Source: JACKII01 sp963807085 | GTDB taxonomy: Bacteria > Pseudomonadota > Alphaproteobacteria > Bin95 | Assembly: GCA_963807085.1 (NCBI GenBank) | Contig: CAWEBB010000011.1 | Span: forward strand, 1-64,000 | Reading direction: 5' to 3' | DNA length: 64,000 bases | Shown here: in pieces, positions 47,135 through 56,765 of the stretch | Layout of the letters: every line of letters begins with the position of its first letter | How positions within the stretch are numbered: the stretch's first letter is position 1 | Program-made: the position numbers and the translations under genes | The notes under the pieces: model-generated | Database searches by the model: none | What the model was told of the DNA's origin: nothing | What the model saw: only the letters and a program-made list of their open reading frames with translations

Positions 47135-48071
47135 TGGATAGTCCCGACTTCGACTGGCTGGGCCCGCGGCCGCCGCCCGCCGCCGGGCCTGCAACTGGAC
47201 CGACCGAACAGTCTTTGGCCGTTCGTGCGGCGGAACGGTCTTCGCCCGCTGAAGCGCCATGGCATGAACACGCTGCTCTGGCTATTGGGCGAGTACCGCA
47301 AGGGCATCGAAGATGCGCTCGACATCCGGCTTGGGGAGCTGCTGCTGCCGATCCCCGGGCCTGGACCCGCGGCTGGATGGCTTCTCCATTCTGCATCTTA
47401 GTGATCTGCATCTGGGTTTCTTGGACGGCATCCAGCAGGCGATCGAGCGGGCCGTCCATGGCGTGCAGGCCGATCTTTGCGTGCTGACGGGCGACTATGC
47501 CCCCCGGTACGACAAACACACCGCAGCGGCGGTCGACGGCGTGCGTGGGATCCTGGACGGGGTCGAGACGCGATATGGCGCGTTTGCAACGCTCGGCAAC
47601 TACAACTCGCCGCCGCTCGCGCGTGCGTTGAGGGATGGCGGGTTTTGCCGCTTGCTGATCAACGGGCACGCAGAGATAGCCGTCAACGGTGTTCAGGTCT
47701 CGATCACGGGCACGGATGATCCTTATGACCAGGATCACCGATCGATCGCCGCTGCGCTCACAACGCCGCCTGAGGGGTTCCGTATCGCGCTGGTGCATAC
47801 GCCGGACATGGCGGCCGAAGCGGCCGCGGCCGGCCACGACCTCTATCTTTGCGGCCACACCCATGGCGGGCAGATCTGCTGGCCGGGCGGTCATCCGATC
47901 ATCACCAACTGCAAGCGGCGGCCGGACCTCGCCTCTGGCCTGTGGCGGGAAGGCGAAATGTGGGGATACACCAGCCGCGGCGCCGGTGTTTCCAGCATCG
48001 GACGGCGCCATAACTGTCCGCCGGAAGTGACCCTTATCCGGCTGGTGGCGGGAGTGCGGGCGCCGCCCTGA
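47135..48071 (+). pseudogene. calcineurin-like metallophosphoesterase, frameshifted
   Basis: Between about 47183 and 47355 one frame encodes LQLDRPNSLWPFVRRN and RHGMNTLLWLLGEYRKGIED. After an extra G/C near 47357 the sequence continues LDPRLDGFSILHLSDLHLG. Metal motifs seen are DLHLG, LTGDYAPRYD, VHTPDM and GHTHGGQICWPGG. The usual GNH(D/E) reads GNYN, so the conserved histidine is missing. No convincing start codon exists in the first frame. It may be a sequence error plus divergence, or a genuine decaying gene. Confidence 0.7.
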
Positions 48072-48170
48072 CGACTGCCTGCAAGGGCGGCCGGCGCAAA
48101 ACGGCTAAGTCCGGGGTCGACCGCGACCACCTCGCCGGTGCCGTCCTAGTATTGCTGCCGTTGTCGTCCG

Positions 48171-49208
48171 TTAGCGTCGCACTTCACGCCGCACGATGGC
48201 GGCACCCTCCGCCAACGCCTTCAGCTTGCCGAAGGCGACGGAGCGCGGCAGGTATTTCATGCCGCAATCGGGCGCCGCCACCAGCCGTTCGGCATCGATG
48301 TGCTTCAGCGCCCCGCGCAGCCGTTCGGCGACCTGTTCCGGCGTTTCCACCGCCATGCTGCCCAGGTTCAGCACACCATAGAGCACATGCTTGTCCGGCA
48401 ATTGCCGCAGCGTTTCCGGGCTTAGCCCCGGCTCTGCCGCTTCGATAGAAATGGCTGTCGCGCGGCAGCCGTTCAATTCGCCGAGGAAGGCATAGCCGGT
48501 TGGTTTCGCCGAAACGACATAGGCATAGCCAAAGCACATGTGCACCGCTGTCGGCCCGTCTATGCCGGAAAGCGCCTGATCGATCGCGCCAATGCCAAAC
48601 GCCCGGGCCTCGGCCGGATGAGCGGCCATGTGCGGCTCGTCGAGCTGGATCACGTCGGCGCCGGCCGCCTTTAAGGCGCGAACCTCCTGGTTAAGTGCTT
48701 TGGCATAAGCCTCAACCACCTGGCCGAAGTCGCCATAGTGCTCGTCCAGCGCCATTTTCGCCATGGTAAAGGCGCCCGGGATTGTGATCTTGACCGGCCG
48801 GTCCGTCTGCGCCTTCATAAACTCCACGTCGCGCACCTGCACCGGCCGAGTCCATTCGATCGGCCCAACGATGCGCGGCACCAGCGTCGGGTTGCCGGTA
48901 CGGCCCGGCACCGTACCCGGATGATCAATATCGATCCCGCCCAGAGCGTTGGCGAAGTGGTTGAAATAGCTTTCGCGGCGCACCTCGCCATCACAGACGA
49001 TATCGATTCCGGCGCGTTCCTGGTCGTGCAGGGCGGCCAGCGCCGCATCGTCTTGCGCCTCCTCCAGCAGACTCTCCTCCGGCCGCCAGACCTCTTTCAT
49101 GCGAACCCGCGGCGGGCCGCTGCCCAGCAGCACGGCCTTGTTCACCAGCCAGCCCGGTTGCGGATAGCTGCCGACCAGGGTAGTCGGGATCAGCGTGTCA
49201 AAAAGCAT
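48171..49208 (-). CDS. MetE-like methionine synthase II catalytic-domain protein
   Basis: 345 residues corresponding to the C-terminal barrel of cobalamin-independent methionine synthase. The N-terminus TLVGSYPQPGWL and IVCDGEVRRESYF are the family patterns. Zinc ligands appear as VHMCFGY (His and Cys), the glutamate in AISIEAAEP, and the cysteine in AAPDCGMKYLPR. The folate-binding N-terminal domain of MetE is absent. Such stand-alone proteins may use other methyl donors, for instance a methylcobalamin protein or betaine-type compounds. Confidence 0.85.
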   Translation of the reverse strand: MLFDTLIPTTLVGSYPQPGWLVNKAVLLGSGPPRVRMKEVWRPEESLLEEAQDDAALAALHDQERAGIDIVCDGEVRRESYFNHFANALGGIDIDHPGTVPGRTGNPTLVPRIVGPIEWTRPVQVRDVEFMKAQTDRPVKITIPGAFTMAKMALDEHYGDFGQVVEAYAKALNQEVRALKAAGADVIQLDEPHMAAHPAEARAFGIGAIDQALSGIDGPTAVHMCFGYAYVVSAKPTGYAFLGELNGCRATAISIEAAEPGLSPETLRQLPDKHVLYGVLNLGSMAVETPEQVAERLRGALKHIDAERLVAAPDCGMKYLPRSVAFGKLKALAEGAAIVRREVRR

Positions 49209-49256
49209 CTGAAGGCCATTCCTGCCCGTCTCCGGGCTTTACGGGATCCGCATCGC

Positions 49257-50771
49257 CTATCTCTTAGGCTCCGCCCGAAGGACGACAATCCCGCCACCGT
49301 TCAAGGTGCCGGGGAAGTATTTTTCCTTTGCGAACGTTCCCGCCGCTGCCTGCAAAACATCGGCGTGCCGTTGCTCGACAACACTCGGAAACGTATACAC
49401 CAGCCATGCATCCTTGCCGGAACTGTAGGTCTGGTCGAATTGCGCCAGCGTGTCGACATAGTGCCAATCGGGCGCATAGTAGTCCAGGAACGGCTCCGAG
49501 CCCAGGCCAAGGGTCATGACGACGGCGTCGCCCTCTTTGTTGGCGTTCACGTACGCAGCGGCCCCGGCGTAGTTCTGCTTCGGCGCTGCATAGTTCTTTG
49601 GCAACAGCGCCAGCGAAAGAACAACGCCGATGGCAGCAAACAGCATGCCGAGCCGGTAGGACTTGCCCAACCAACCGTCTGCCACCAGCAACGCGACCCA
49701 ACGCCCGATGACGAAGGCGCCGACCGCCAACAGAATTGCGATCAGGCCGATATCGGTCAGGAAGTAGCGGGGCCAAACCCGAAAGCCCAGTACGAGCAGC
49801 AGCGCCACCGTCACGCCCACATGCAAAACCAGCGTCAGTGGTACAATGGCAGCGGTACGAACAAGCCAGAGGCCGCCAATGGCCATCACGACCAACACAG
49901 CGGGCACGACGACATAGGCCAGCGGGCCGAGCGGGCCGAAGCCGGCCACGATCTCCTCCAGCAGCCATAGCGGGCTTTCCCACTCGGCAATCGATGCCGC
50001 GTGCGCGGCAAGCTCGGGCGCTTCCCGCACGGCCGTGAACGACGCGATCATCTGCTCCATGATCGGCGCAAACAGGATGAGGGTGATCACGACGCCAATG
50101 CCGCAGCCGATCAGCGGCAGGCGAAGGGAGGGAACGCCCGCCGCGGAAGGGTGGGCATAGCGGTAAAAAACGACGACCAGATACCCAACGAAATGTGCCG
50201 CAAAAAAGAACGCGGCCGAGAGATGCGTGTACATCGCCGCCGCGAAGCACAGACCATACCCGATCCAGAGGCCGAGCCTCGGCCTTTCGATCGCTCTCAC
50301 CAGCAGCCAGGTCGCCAGCAGCGCGAAAAACAGCAGGCCGGTGTAGCCGCGGGCGTTCTGGGAAAACCAGACATGGTGATAGGACACGGTGACGAGCAAT
50401 GCCGCAAACAGCGCTGGCCAACGCCCGGCCACATCGAAGGCCAGCCGCCATACGGCCCAGATGCTGGCAATACCGAACAATACCGCAGGCAGTCGCAGCG
50501 CCCATGGATGCTCGCCAAACAAAGCAACGGACAGTTGTGCTTGCAGGCTAAAAAACAAATGATTGTTGAGCGAGTGGTATGTCGTCACCAGTTCTTCTGT
50601 GGGCAGCCGCACAAATTCAACCAGCGTGACGACCTCATCGAACCATAAACTGTCGTTCAAGTGATAGAGGCGCAGCAATGTCGCCAAAATCAGAATACCT
50701 CCAAGCCATACTATATCGATAAGACTGGGAGATTCCTGCACCGGCATCTGGCGGATTTTTGATTGTTCCAT
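49257..50771 (-). CDS. membrane glycosyltransferase, GT39/PMT-like
   Basis: 504 residues with roughly 11 hydrophobic helices. After the first helix comes LRLYHLNDSLWFDEVVTLVE, with the Asp-Glu pair that marks GT-C glycosyltransferases using lipid-linked sugars. The second loop carries HSLNNHLFFSLQAQLSVALF. The C-terminal soluble part (VMTLGLGSEPFLDYYAPDW) faces the periplasm. It transfers a sugar from polyprenyl phosphate to an unknown lipid or protein. There are no glycan genes alongside it. Confidence 0.82.
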   Translation of the reverse strand: MEQSKIRQMPVQESPSLIDIVWLGGILILATLLRLYHLNDSLWFDEVVTLVEFVRLPTEELVTTYHSLNNHLFFSLQAQLSVALFGEHPWALRLPAVLFGIASIWAVWRLAFDVAGRWPALFAALLVTVSYHHVWFSQNARGYTGLLFFALLATWLLVRAIERPRLGLWIGYGLCFAAAMYTHLSAAFFFAAHFVGYLVVVFYRYAHPSAAGVPSLRLPLIGCGIGVVITLILFAPIMEQMIASFTAVREAPELAAHAASIAEWESPLWLLEEIVAGFGPLGPLAYVVVPAVLVVMAIGGLWLVRTAAIVPLTLVLHVGVTVALLLVLGFRVWPRYFLTDIGLIAILLAVGAFVIGRWVALLVADGWLGKSYRLGMLFAAIGVVLSLALLPKNYAAPKQNYAGAAAYVNANKEGDAVVMTLGLGSEPFLDYYAPDWHYVDTLAQFDQTYSSGKDAWLVYTFPSVVEQRHADVLQAAAGTFAKEKYFPGTLNGGGIVVLRAEPKR

Positions 50772-50992
50772 GGTGGCAATACTTTCGTTGTCGGCAGCGG
50801 GAACAGTGATATTGAAAAGCGGGCGGCTGTTCTATGAGACCGTGCTTCGCACGTCTGCGGCCAATTCGTAATAATAGGTTATTGACCCGATGAAGGATCA
50901 CGGCAGATCCCGGGCATTGTCTGGACGAACCACCATACCTGCGCGTAGGGTTCGGCCACCGAATTGATCTGTTGTCTTGGAGCTGCTGCCCC

Positions 50993-52261
50993 GTGGAACA
51001 CCTCGCCCATACCGTCGCAAAACGCACCCGATTTGCCGCCGATCTCTTTGCGGAGATGGAAAAGCACACCCATGACGGAATTGGCATCACCCGCGCATCC
51101 TATGGCGAGGGCGAGCAGAAAGCCCATGAGATCATGGCAGAAGCCGCACGGTCGCTCGGGCTGGGGGTGGCGCAAGACCCGGCCTGCAATTCCTATTTCA
51201 CCCTCCCCGGCAAAAACCGCCGAGCGCCCAGCGTGCTGGTCGGCAGCCATCTGGACTTCGTTGCCCAAGGCGGCAACTACGACGGCGCGGCGGGCGTGGT
51301 CGCCGGCCTGACGGCGCTGGCGGCGCTGAAGGACGCGGGCATCACGCCCAATGTCGATGTAACCGTCATGGGCATCCGCGCGGAGGAAAGCGCCTGGTTC
51401 GGCGTCTCCTATCTGGGAAGCCGCGCGGCGCTGGGCATGCTGCCGGCCGGCGCGCTGGACGCCAAACGCGGCGATACCGGCCGCTCGCTTGCCGAGCACA
51501 TGGCCCGGCTCGGCGGGGACCCGGAGGCGCTGCAAAGCGGCCCGCCCATCCTCGACACCAGCCTGGTGCGCGCCTTCCTGGAGCCGCATATCGAACAAGG
51601 ACCGGTCCTGGAAGAGCGCGGGATTCCGGTCGGCATCGTCACCGGCATTCGGGGCAACCGCCGGCTGCCGCACGCCCGCTGCCTGGGCCGCTATGCCCAT
51701 TGCGGCGGCGAGCCCCGCTGGAACCGCCAGGACGCGGTGATCGCCGTTTCCGAGTTCGTCATGGCCCTGGACGCCATCTGGACGGAAACGGAGGCGGGCG
51801 GCGGCGACTTCGCCTATACGGTGGGCAAGTTCTTCACGGACCCGAACCGCCACGCGATGACCATCGTCAACGGCGACGTGCAGTTCTCCCTGGACCTGCG
51901 CTCCCTCGACCCCGATTTCCTGGAAGAGATGGAAGAGCGGCTGGAGGACATCGCCCGCGCCATCGCAACGCGCCGCGGTGTCCGCTTTGAACTGGGCCAG
52001 ATGACCAAGGCCGCGCCGGGCCGGATGGACACGATCGTGCGCAACAGTCTTTGGCAGGGTGTTCGGGACAAGGGGCTCAACGCCATCGAGATCGCCAGCG
52101 GCGCGGCGCACGATTCGGCGGCGTTTGCGGCGGCGGGCGTGCCGACCGCCATGATCTTCATCCGCAACGCCAACGGCTCGCACAACCCGGACGAGGCCAT
52201 GCGGATCGAGGACTTCATGGTGGCGACCGACCTGCTCGCCTGGCAGTTGACGCGGTTCTAA
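50993..52261 (+). CDS. M20-type hydantoinase/carbamoylase-family amidase
   Basis: I prefer GTG 50993 (VEHLAHTVAKRTRFAADLF), preceded by TTGGAG; TTG 50972 would add seven residues. The two-metal peptidase fold is shown by VGSHLDFVAQGGNYDGAAGV, IRAEESAWFGVSYLGSRAA and LEPHIEQGPVLEERGIP. SGAAHDSAAFAAAGVPTAM supplies the last metal histidine. The family hydrolyses N-carbamoyl-amino acids, allantoate or ureidoglycolate. The dimerisation region reads RYAHCGGEPRWNRQDA, with Pro-Arg-Trp where PM is usual. It is followed 43 bp later by the amidohydrolase. Confidence 0.88.
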   Translation: MEHLAHTVAKRTRFAADLFAEMEKHTHDGIGITRASYGEGEQKAHEIMAEAARSLGLGVAQDPACNSYFTLPGKNRRAPSVLVGSHLDFVAQGGNYDGAAGVVAGLTALAALKDAGITPNVDVTVMGIRAEESAWFGVSYLGSRAALGMLPAGALDAKRGDTGRSLAEHMARLGGDPEALQSGPPILDTSLVRAFLEPHIEQGPVLEERGIPVGIVTGIRGNRRLPHARCLGRYAHCGGEPRWNRQDAVIAVSEFVMALDAIWTETEAGGGDFAYTVGKFFTDPNRHAMTIVNGDVQFSLDLRSLDPDFLEEMEERLEDIARAIATRRGVRFELGQMTKAAPGRMDTIVRNSLWQGVRDKGLNAIEIASGAAHDSAAFAAAGVPTAMIFIRNANGSHNPDEAMRIEDFMVATDLLAWQLTRF

Positions 52262-52304
52262 ATGATTCGCTTAGGGAAAAAATCAAACAGATCGGAGGAT
52301 ACCC

Positions 52305-53144
52305 ATGCCCATCATCGACTCCCAGGTTCATGTTTACGAGGCGAACACGCCTGCCCGGCCCTGGGCCAGCGTGCCTAACTGGCCGCCGCACGTCACCGGC
52401 GAGGAGATGGTCGCCGCGATGGATGCCGTCGGCGTGGATGGCGCGATCTTCGTCTCCTCGTTCTCTATGTACCAATACGATGCCAGCTATGCGATCGACG
52501 TGCAAAAGGCGTATCCGGGCCGGTTCGCGCTGGTAAAGCCGGTCGATGCGGACGACCCGGCGGTCGCAGACGTGATTGCCGACTGGAAAGCGACGCCCGG
52601 CACGGTCGGCATCCGCATCATGATGACCCACGGGCCAGAGCGCGCGCCGGATCATTCAGGGCTCGCGACCATCGCGCGGGAAGCGGCGCGGCACGACTTC
52701 CCGATCAACCTGCTCTGCTGGGGCAAGCTCGAGGCCGGCCGTACACTCATCGACGCCCACCCGAACACGCGCTTCGTGCTCGACCATCTGGGCATCATGC
52801 AGCCGCGGGAGTTGCCGGTGCACGCTAACCCCTGGTCCGATCTGCCCAAGGTGCTGGACCTGGCCAAGCGGGACAATGCGGTGATCAAGGTCTCGGGCGC
52901 CTGTACGCTGTCGGAGAAGGGTTATCCGTACGACGATATCTGGGATCCGCTCGCGCAAATTTTCGATGCCTGGAGCTTCGAGCGTTGCCTTTGGGGTACG
53001 GACTGGACGCGGGCCGCCGCGGTGCTCACCTATGAACAAGGGGCAGAGCCGTTCCGCCGGACCGACCGCCTGACCGAGGACGAACGCGCCATGCTGATGG
53101 GCGGTGCGGCTGCCCGGACCTATGGCTGGCAGCCGAGTCGGTAG
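52305..53144 (+). CDS. amidohydrolase-2 (TIM-barrel metal-dependent hydrolase)
   Basis: 279 residues. GGAGGA precedes ATG 52305. The start PIIDSQVHVYEANTPARP has a Gln at the usual D-x-H position; it reads D-S-Q-V-H, so the metal histidine is kept. Other pieces are RIMMTHGPER, FVLDHLGIMQPRE with its histidine, and the final RCLWGTDWTRAA with the conserved aspartate. The family comprises lactonases and decarboxylases on aromatic or imide substrates. It is in a two-gene unit with the carbamoylase-like enzyme, suggesting a ring-opening or amide route. Confidence 0.85.
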   Translation: MPIIDSQVHVYEANTPARPWASVPNWPPHVTGEEMVAAMDAVGVDGAIFVSSFSMYQYDASYAIDVQKAYPGRFALVKPVDADDPAVADVIADWKATPGTVGIRIMMTHGPERAPDHSGLATIAREAARHDFPINLLCWGKLEAGRTLIDAHPNTRFVLDHLGIMQPRELPVHANPWSDLPKVLDLAKRDNAVIKVSGACTLSEKGYPYDDIWDPLAQIFDAWSFERCLWGTDWTRAAAVLTYEQGAEPFRRTDRLTEDERAMLMGGAAARTYGWQPSR

Positions 53145-53182
53145 GAAGCTCGCGCACCCAGGAATGCGGCGGCGGCTAGATG

Positions 53183-54772
53183 CTACCGGCTCGCCTGCCG
53201 CCGGGTCTGCCAGCCATTGCGGTACAGGTCGAAGCGCCGGTCTTTTAATTGTTGCACCGTGCCCTGGTTGCGGCTGACAAACAGGTCGGCGAAGCGCAGG
53301 TCGGCGAAGGCGATCATCTCGGTATTCGCGCCCGTATCCGCCGCCACCCCGTCCCGGGCAAAGGGAAAGTCGCAGGGCGTCAGCACGCAGCTTTCGGCAT
53401 AATGGATGTCCATGTTCTCGATATGCGGCAGGTTTCCGACGATCCCTGACATGACAACGTAGCACTGGTTCTCCACCGCCCGCGCATGGCAGCAATAGCG
53501 GACCCGATAATAGCCGCGGCGCTCGTCCGAGGAGAAGGGCACGAACAGGATCAACGCGCCCTGATCGACCAGGTTGCGCGCCACTTCCGGAAACTCACAG
53601 TCATAGCACACGAGCATGCCGATCGGGCCGCAGTCGGTGGTGATCGCCTCTAGCCGCTCGCCGCCCTTGATATTCCACCAGTACCGCTCTGCGGGGGTCG
53701 GGTGCAGCTTGTCCTGGGTATAGATCCCGCCGTCCCGCAGAAAAACGAAGCCGGTGTTCCGGATGCTCTCGTCTGCCTGCAGTGTCGGATGGCTGCCGCC
53801 GATAATGTTCACATTGTACCGCACCGCCAGGCTTCCCATGAACTCCCGGAAGCGCTCGGTGTATTGGGCGACCTTGGCGACCCCTTGCCGCGGTTCCAAG
53901 TGCTGTTCTTCCGCCGCCAGCAGTTGCAGGGTGAAGAGTTCGGGGAAGACCACAAAGTCACTGCGGTAGTCGCTGGCCACATCGACGAAATACTCCACCT
54001 GATCCTCGAACGCCTGCACGTCCGAGATCTGGCGCATCTGAAACTGCACCGTCGCCACCCGCACGCTCTCCGGCAAGCGTCCCAGCGGCTGGGCCGAGCG
54101 CGCCTTCTCCAACTCGGTCACCAGCGGGTTGCGCCAAAGCATGTGGCTGGCGAAGCCGCCGGACGGGCCGTCTTCCGGCAGGTAGTTCGGCAGCACGCCG
54201 ATGACCTCGTACCCATTGGCCAATTGGAAGTTCAGCACCTGGTCGCGGATCTCTTTTTCCTGCACCAGTTCCAAATATTCTTCCGGCGATTTTACCCGGT
54301 TCCTGGCGCGACCATAGCCAGGCAGCCTGCCGCCAAAAACGATGCCTTTCAGCTCCCAATACTCACACAGTTCCCGCCGGGCGTTGTAGAGCCGCTGGCC
54401 GATGCGCGAGCGGCGGATATCGGGGTCGACGGCAACCTCCATGCCATAGAGATAGTCGCCGTTCGGATCGTGCCGGGAGGCATAGCCGTTGCCGGTGATC
54501 TCCGCCCAGGTGTGCGGTGCCAGCGCGATCTTGCCGTCGATGACAAAGGTCGCGGCATGACCGACGATCCGGTCACCCAACTCGACGACGAACTGGCCTT
54601 CGGGGAAGTTGTTGATCTGGCCGCGCACGGTCGCCCGCGTCGTCGCCATTGTGTCCTGATAGATTTTGCGGCTGAGCGCAACAATACCCTCCACGTCGCG
54701 TATGCGCGCGTTGCGGACAATCAGGCGGGGTTTCTCCGCTTTGGCGGAAGCCCTCTTGTTGTTCTTCGGCAT
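53183..54772 (-). CDS. bifunctional GNAT N-acyltransferase / carbon-nitrogen hydrolase
   Basis: 529 residues. Residues about 16-180 form a GNAT domain: LIVRNARIRDVEGIVALSRK, then YGMEVAVDPDIRRSRIGQRL, with the acetyl-CoA loop R-R-S-R-I-G. Residues about 225-505 are a nitrilase-type amidase. It has the complete triad: Glu in FVVFPELFTLQ, Lys in YTQDKLHPTPAE, and Cys in MLVCYDCEFPEVARN. The fusion is known in proteobacteria, but its substrate is not. It converges on the amidohydrolase gene. Confidence 0.9.
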   Translation of the reverse strand: MPKNNKRASAKAEKPRLIVRNARIRDVEGIVALSRKIYQDTMATTRATVRGQINNFPEGQFVVELGDRIVGHAATFVIDGKIALAPHTWAEITGNGYASRHDPNGDYLYGMEVAVDPDIRRSRIGQRLYNARRELCEYWELKGIVFGGRLPGYGRARNRVKSPEEYLELVQEKEIRDQVLNFQLANGYEVIGVLPNYLPEDGPSGGFASHMLWRNPLVTELEKARSAQPLGRLPESVRVATVQFQMRQISDVQAFEDQVEYFVDVASDYRSDFVVFPELFTLQLLAAEEQHLEPRQGVAKVAQYTERFREFMGSLAVRYNVNIIGGSHPTLQADESIRNTGFVFLRDGGIYTQDKLHPTPAERYWWNIKGGERLEAITTDCGPIGMLVCYDCEFPEVARNLVDQGALILFVPFSSDERRGYYRVRYCCHARAVENQCYVVMSGIVGNLPHIENMDIHYAESCVLTPCDFPFARDGVAADTGANTEMIAFADLRFADLFVSRNQGTVQQLKDRRFDLYRNGWQTRRQASR

Positions 54773-54949
54773 AAACGCCCCGTCGCATTCGTGAAAGTAA
54801 AGCCGTAAGCCGTTCTACTGGCCGTTGCCGTCAGCCAGCCGCATTCACGGCAAATTCTTTGCAGTTGTCCACCTTCCGTAAAGCAGACCCGATCCATGCC
54901 GGGACGATGCATGTCGCGGGAGGCGGTTGGAGAAGTGGTGCGGCGGCGC

Positions 54950-56581
54950 CTACCCTGCCGTCGGCAGCTTATAATCCTTGAACTTCTCGCGCAGTTGCAG
55001 CTTGGAGAGCTTGCCCGTGGCCGTATGCGGCAACTCATCGACGAACACAACATCGTCCGGCGTCCACCATTTGGCGATCTTGCCGTCGAAATAGCCCAGC
55101 ACCTCCTCCTTGGTGAGCTCCTTGCCCGGTTGCGGCACGATGAGCAGCAGCGGACGTTCGTCCCACCGCGGATGATGCAGGCCAATCACCGCCGCCTCCT
55201 GCACCTTCGGGTGACCGACGGCGATATTCTCCAGGTCGATGGAGCTGATCCATTCGCCGCCGGACTTGATCACGTCCTTGATGCGGTCGGTGATCCAGAT
55301 ATAGCCGTCGGGGTCGATGGCGACCACGTCGCCGGTGCCGAACCAGCCGTCCAGCCGGTGCGCCGGCGTTTTTTCCGTGTTGAAATACCGGTCGATGACC
55401 CAGGGCCCGCGCACCATCAACTCGCCGACGGTCTCGCCGTCCCAGCGCAGTTCCTGGTCGTTCTCGTCGACGATCATCATGTCCACGCCATAAAGCGGCC
55501 GCCCCGCAGACTGTTGCAGGTCGACCTTTTCCTTGCCCTTCAGGTCCTGGAATTTGAAGGTCGGCGTGTTCACGGTACCAAGCGGCGACATCTCCGTCAT
55601 ACCCCAGGCGTGCAGCACCTCGACGCCATATTCATCCTGGAAAGCCTCCATCATCGCGCGCGGACAGGCAGAGCCGCCGATGACAACCCGCTGCAAATGC
55701 TCCAAGCTGGCGCCCGTGGAGCGCAGATGGTTCAGCAGGCCGAGCCAGACCGCCGGCACCGCCGCGGTCAGCGAGACTTTCTCCCCATCCAGCAATTCGT
55801 GCAGGCTCTTGCCGTCCAGATCCCGGCCCGGCATCACCATTTTGGCGCCTGTCATGGCACAGGCATAGGGCAGGCCCCAGGCGTTGACGTGGAACATCGG
55901 CACCACCGGCAGCACCGCTTCGCGCGAGGAAACTCCCAGCCCATCGGGCGACACCGCCGCAAAGGTGTGCAGCAGCGTCGAACGATGGCCGTAAAGGGCG
56001 CCTTTGGGATTGCCGGTCGTGCCGCTGGTGTAACAAAGCGCAGCGGCGCTGTACTCGTCGAATATCGGCCACGTGTAATTGCCGTTCTGTCCCTCGATCA
56101 AATCCTCAAAGCAGAGCGCGTTGTCGATACTGACATCGGGCATGTTAGGGCGGTCGCACATGAAGATCACGCCCTTGACCGTCTTCAGGCTCGGCATGAT
56201 GCCGGCGACCAATTCCGCAAAGGACGTATCGGCGAAGATGTACTGGTTCTCCGCATGGTTAATGATGTACTCGATCTGCTCCGGGAACAGCCGCGGATTG
56301 ACCGTGTGGGTCACCGCCCCCATGCCGGCGATGGCGTAGTAGGCTTCCAGGTGCCGGTACGTATTCCAGGCCATCGTCGCGACCCTCTGTCCGGGCTGGA
56401 CGCCGAGCGCAATCAACGCCTGCGCCAACTGCTTCGCGCGTTTTTCCGCGTCTTTCCATGTATAGCGATGAATGCCCTCGTCCAACGTGCGCGTGACGAC
56501 TTCGGTATCACCGTGATAGCGCGCGGCATGCGCGATCAGGCTCGAGATCAACAGCGGTTGGTCCATCATATTGGCGAGCAT
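54950..56581 (-). CDS. acyl-CoA synthetase (AMP-forming), DmdB/FadD-like
   Basis: 543 residues of the ANL superfamily. The adenylation loop is CYTSGTTGNPKGALYGHRST, followed by PMFHVNAWGLPY and the GMTEMSP motif. The C-terminal lid has GWFGTGDVVAIDPDGYIWI, the hinge RIKDVIKSGGEWIS and the late catalytic lysine in ATGKLSKLQLREKF. It ligates a medium- or long-chain acid, or 3-methylthiopropionate as in DmdB, to CoA. The gene is divergent from the ABC permeases over 184 bp. Confidence 0.9.
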   Translation of the reverse strand: MLANMMDQPLLISSLIAHAARYHGDTEVVTRTLDEGIHRYTWKDAEKRAKQLAQALIALGVQPGQRVATMAWNTYRHLEAYYAIAGMGAVTHTVNPRLFPEQIEYIINHAENQYIFADTSFAELVAGIMPSLKTVKGVIFMCDRPNMPDVSIDNALCFEDLIEGQNGNYTWPIFDEYSAAALCYTSGTTGNPKGALYGHRSTLLHTFAAVSPDGLGVSSREAVLPVVPMFHVNAWGLPYACAMTGAKMVMPGRDLDGKSLHELLDGEKVSLTAAVPAVWLGLLNHLRSTGASLEHLQRVVIGGSACPRAMMEAFQDEYGVEVLHAWGMTEMSPLGTVNTPTFKFQDLKGKEKVDLQQSAGRPLYGVDMMIVDENDQELRWDGETVGELMVRGPWVIDRYFNTEKTPAHRLDGWFGTGDVVAIDPDGYIWITDRIKDVIKSGGEWISSIDLENIAVGHPKVQEAAVIGLHHPRWDERPLLLIVPQPGKELTKEEVLGYFDGKIAKWWTPDDVVFVDELPHTATGKLSKLQLREKFKDYKLPTAG

Positions 56582-56765
56582 GGTACTGGCGTCCCTGAAA
56601 TCGCGGATAAATCAACTTTGCCATAGATGCCTTGCGGAAACGCCGACTGCAAGGGTTTGGCGCGGAAACCGGGGCGATTACCGCATAGATAACTTGCGCG
56701 GAGTACTACCGGCGCGCTACTCACAAAACGGGCAAAGTAACGGGCAGGACAACCAGGAGCGGTGC

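Noticed and set aside
54896..56626. 576-codon plus-strand frame opposite the acyl-CoA synthetase
   Set aside because: Low-complexity His/Arg/Gln-rich product and a complete ANL enzyme on the other strand.
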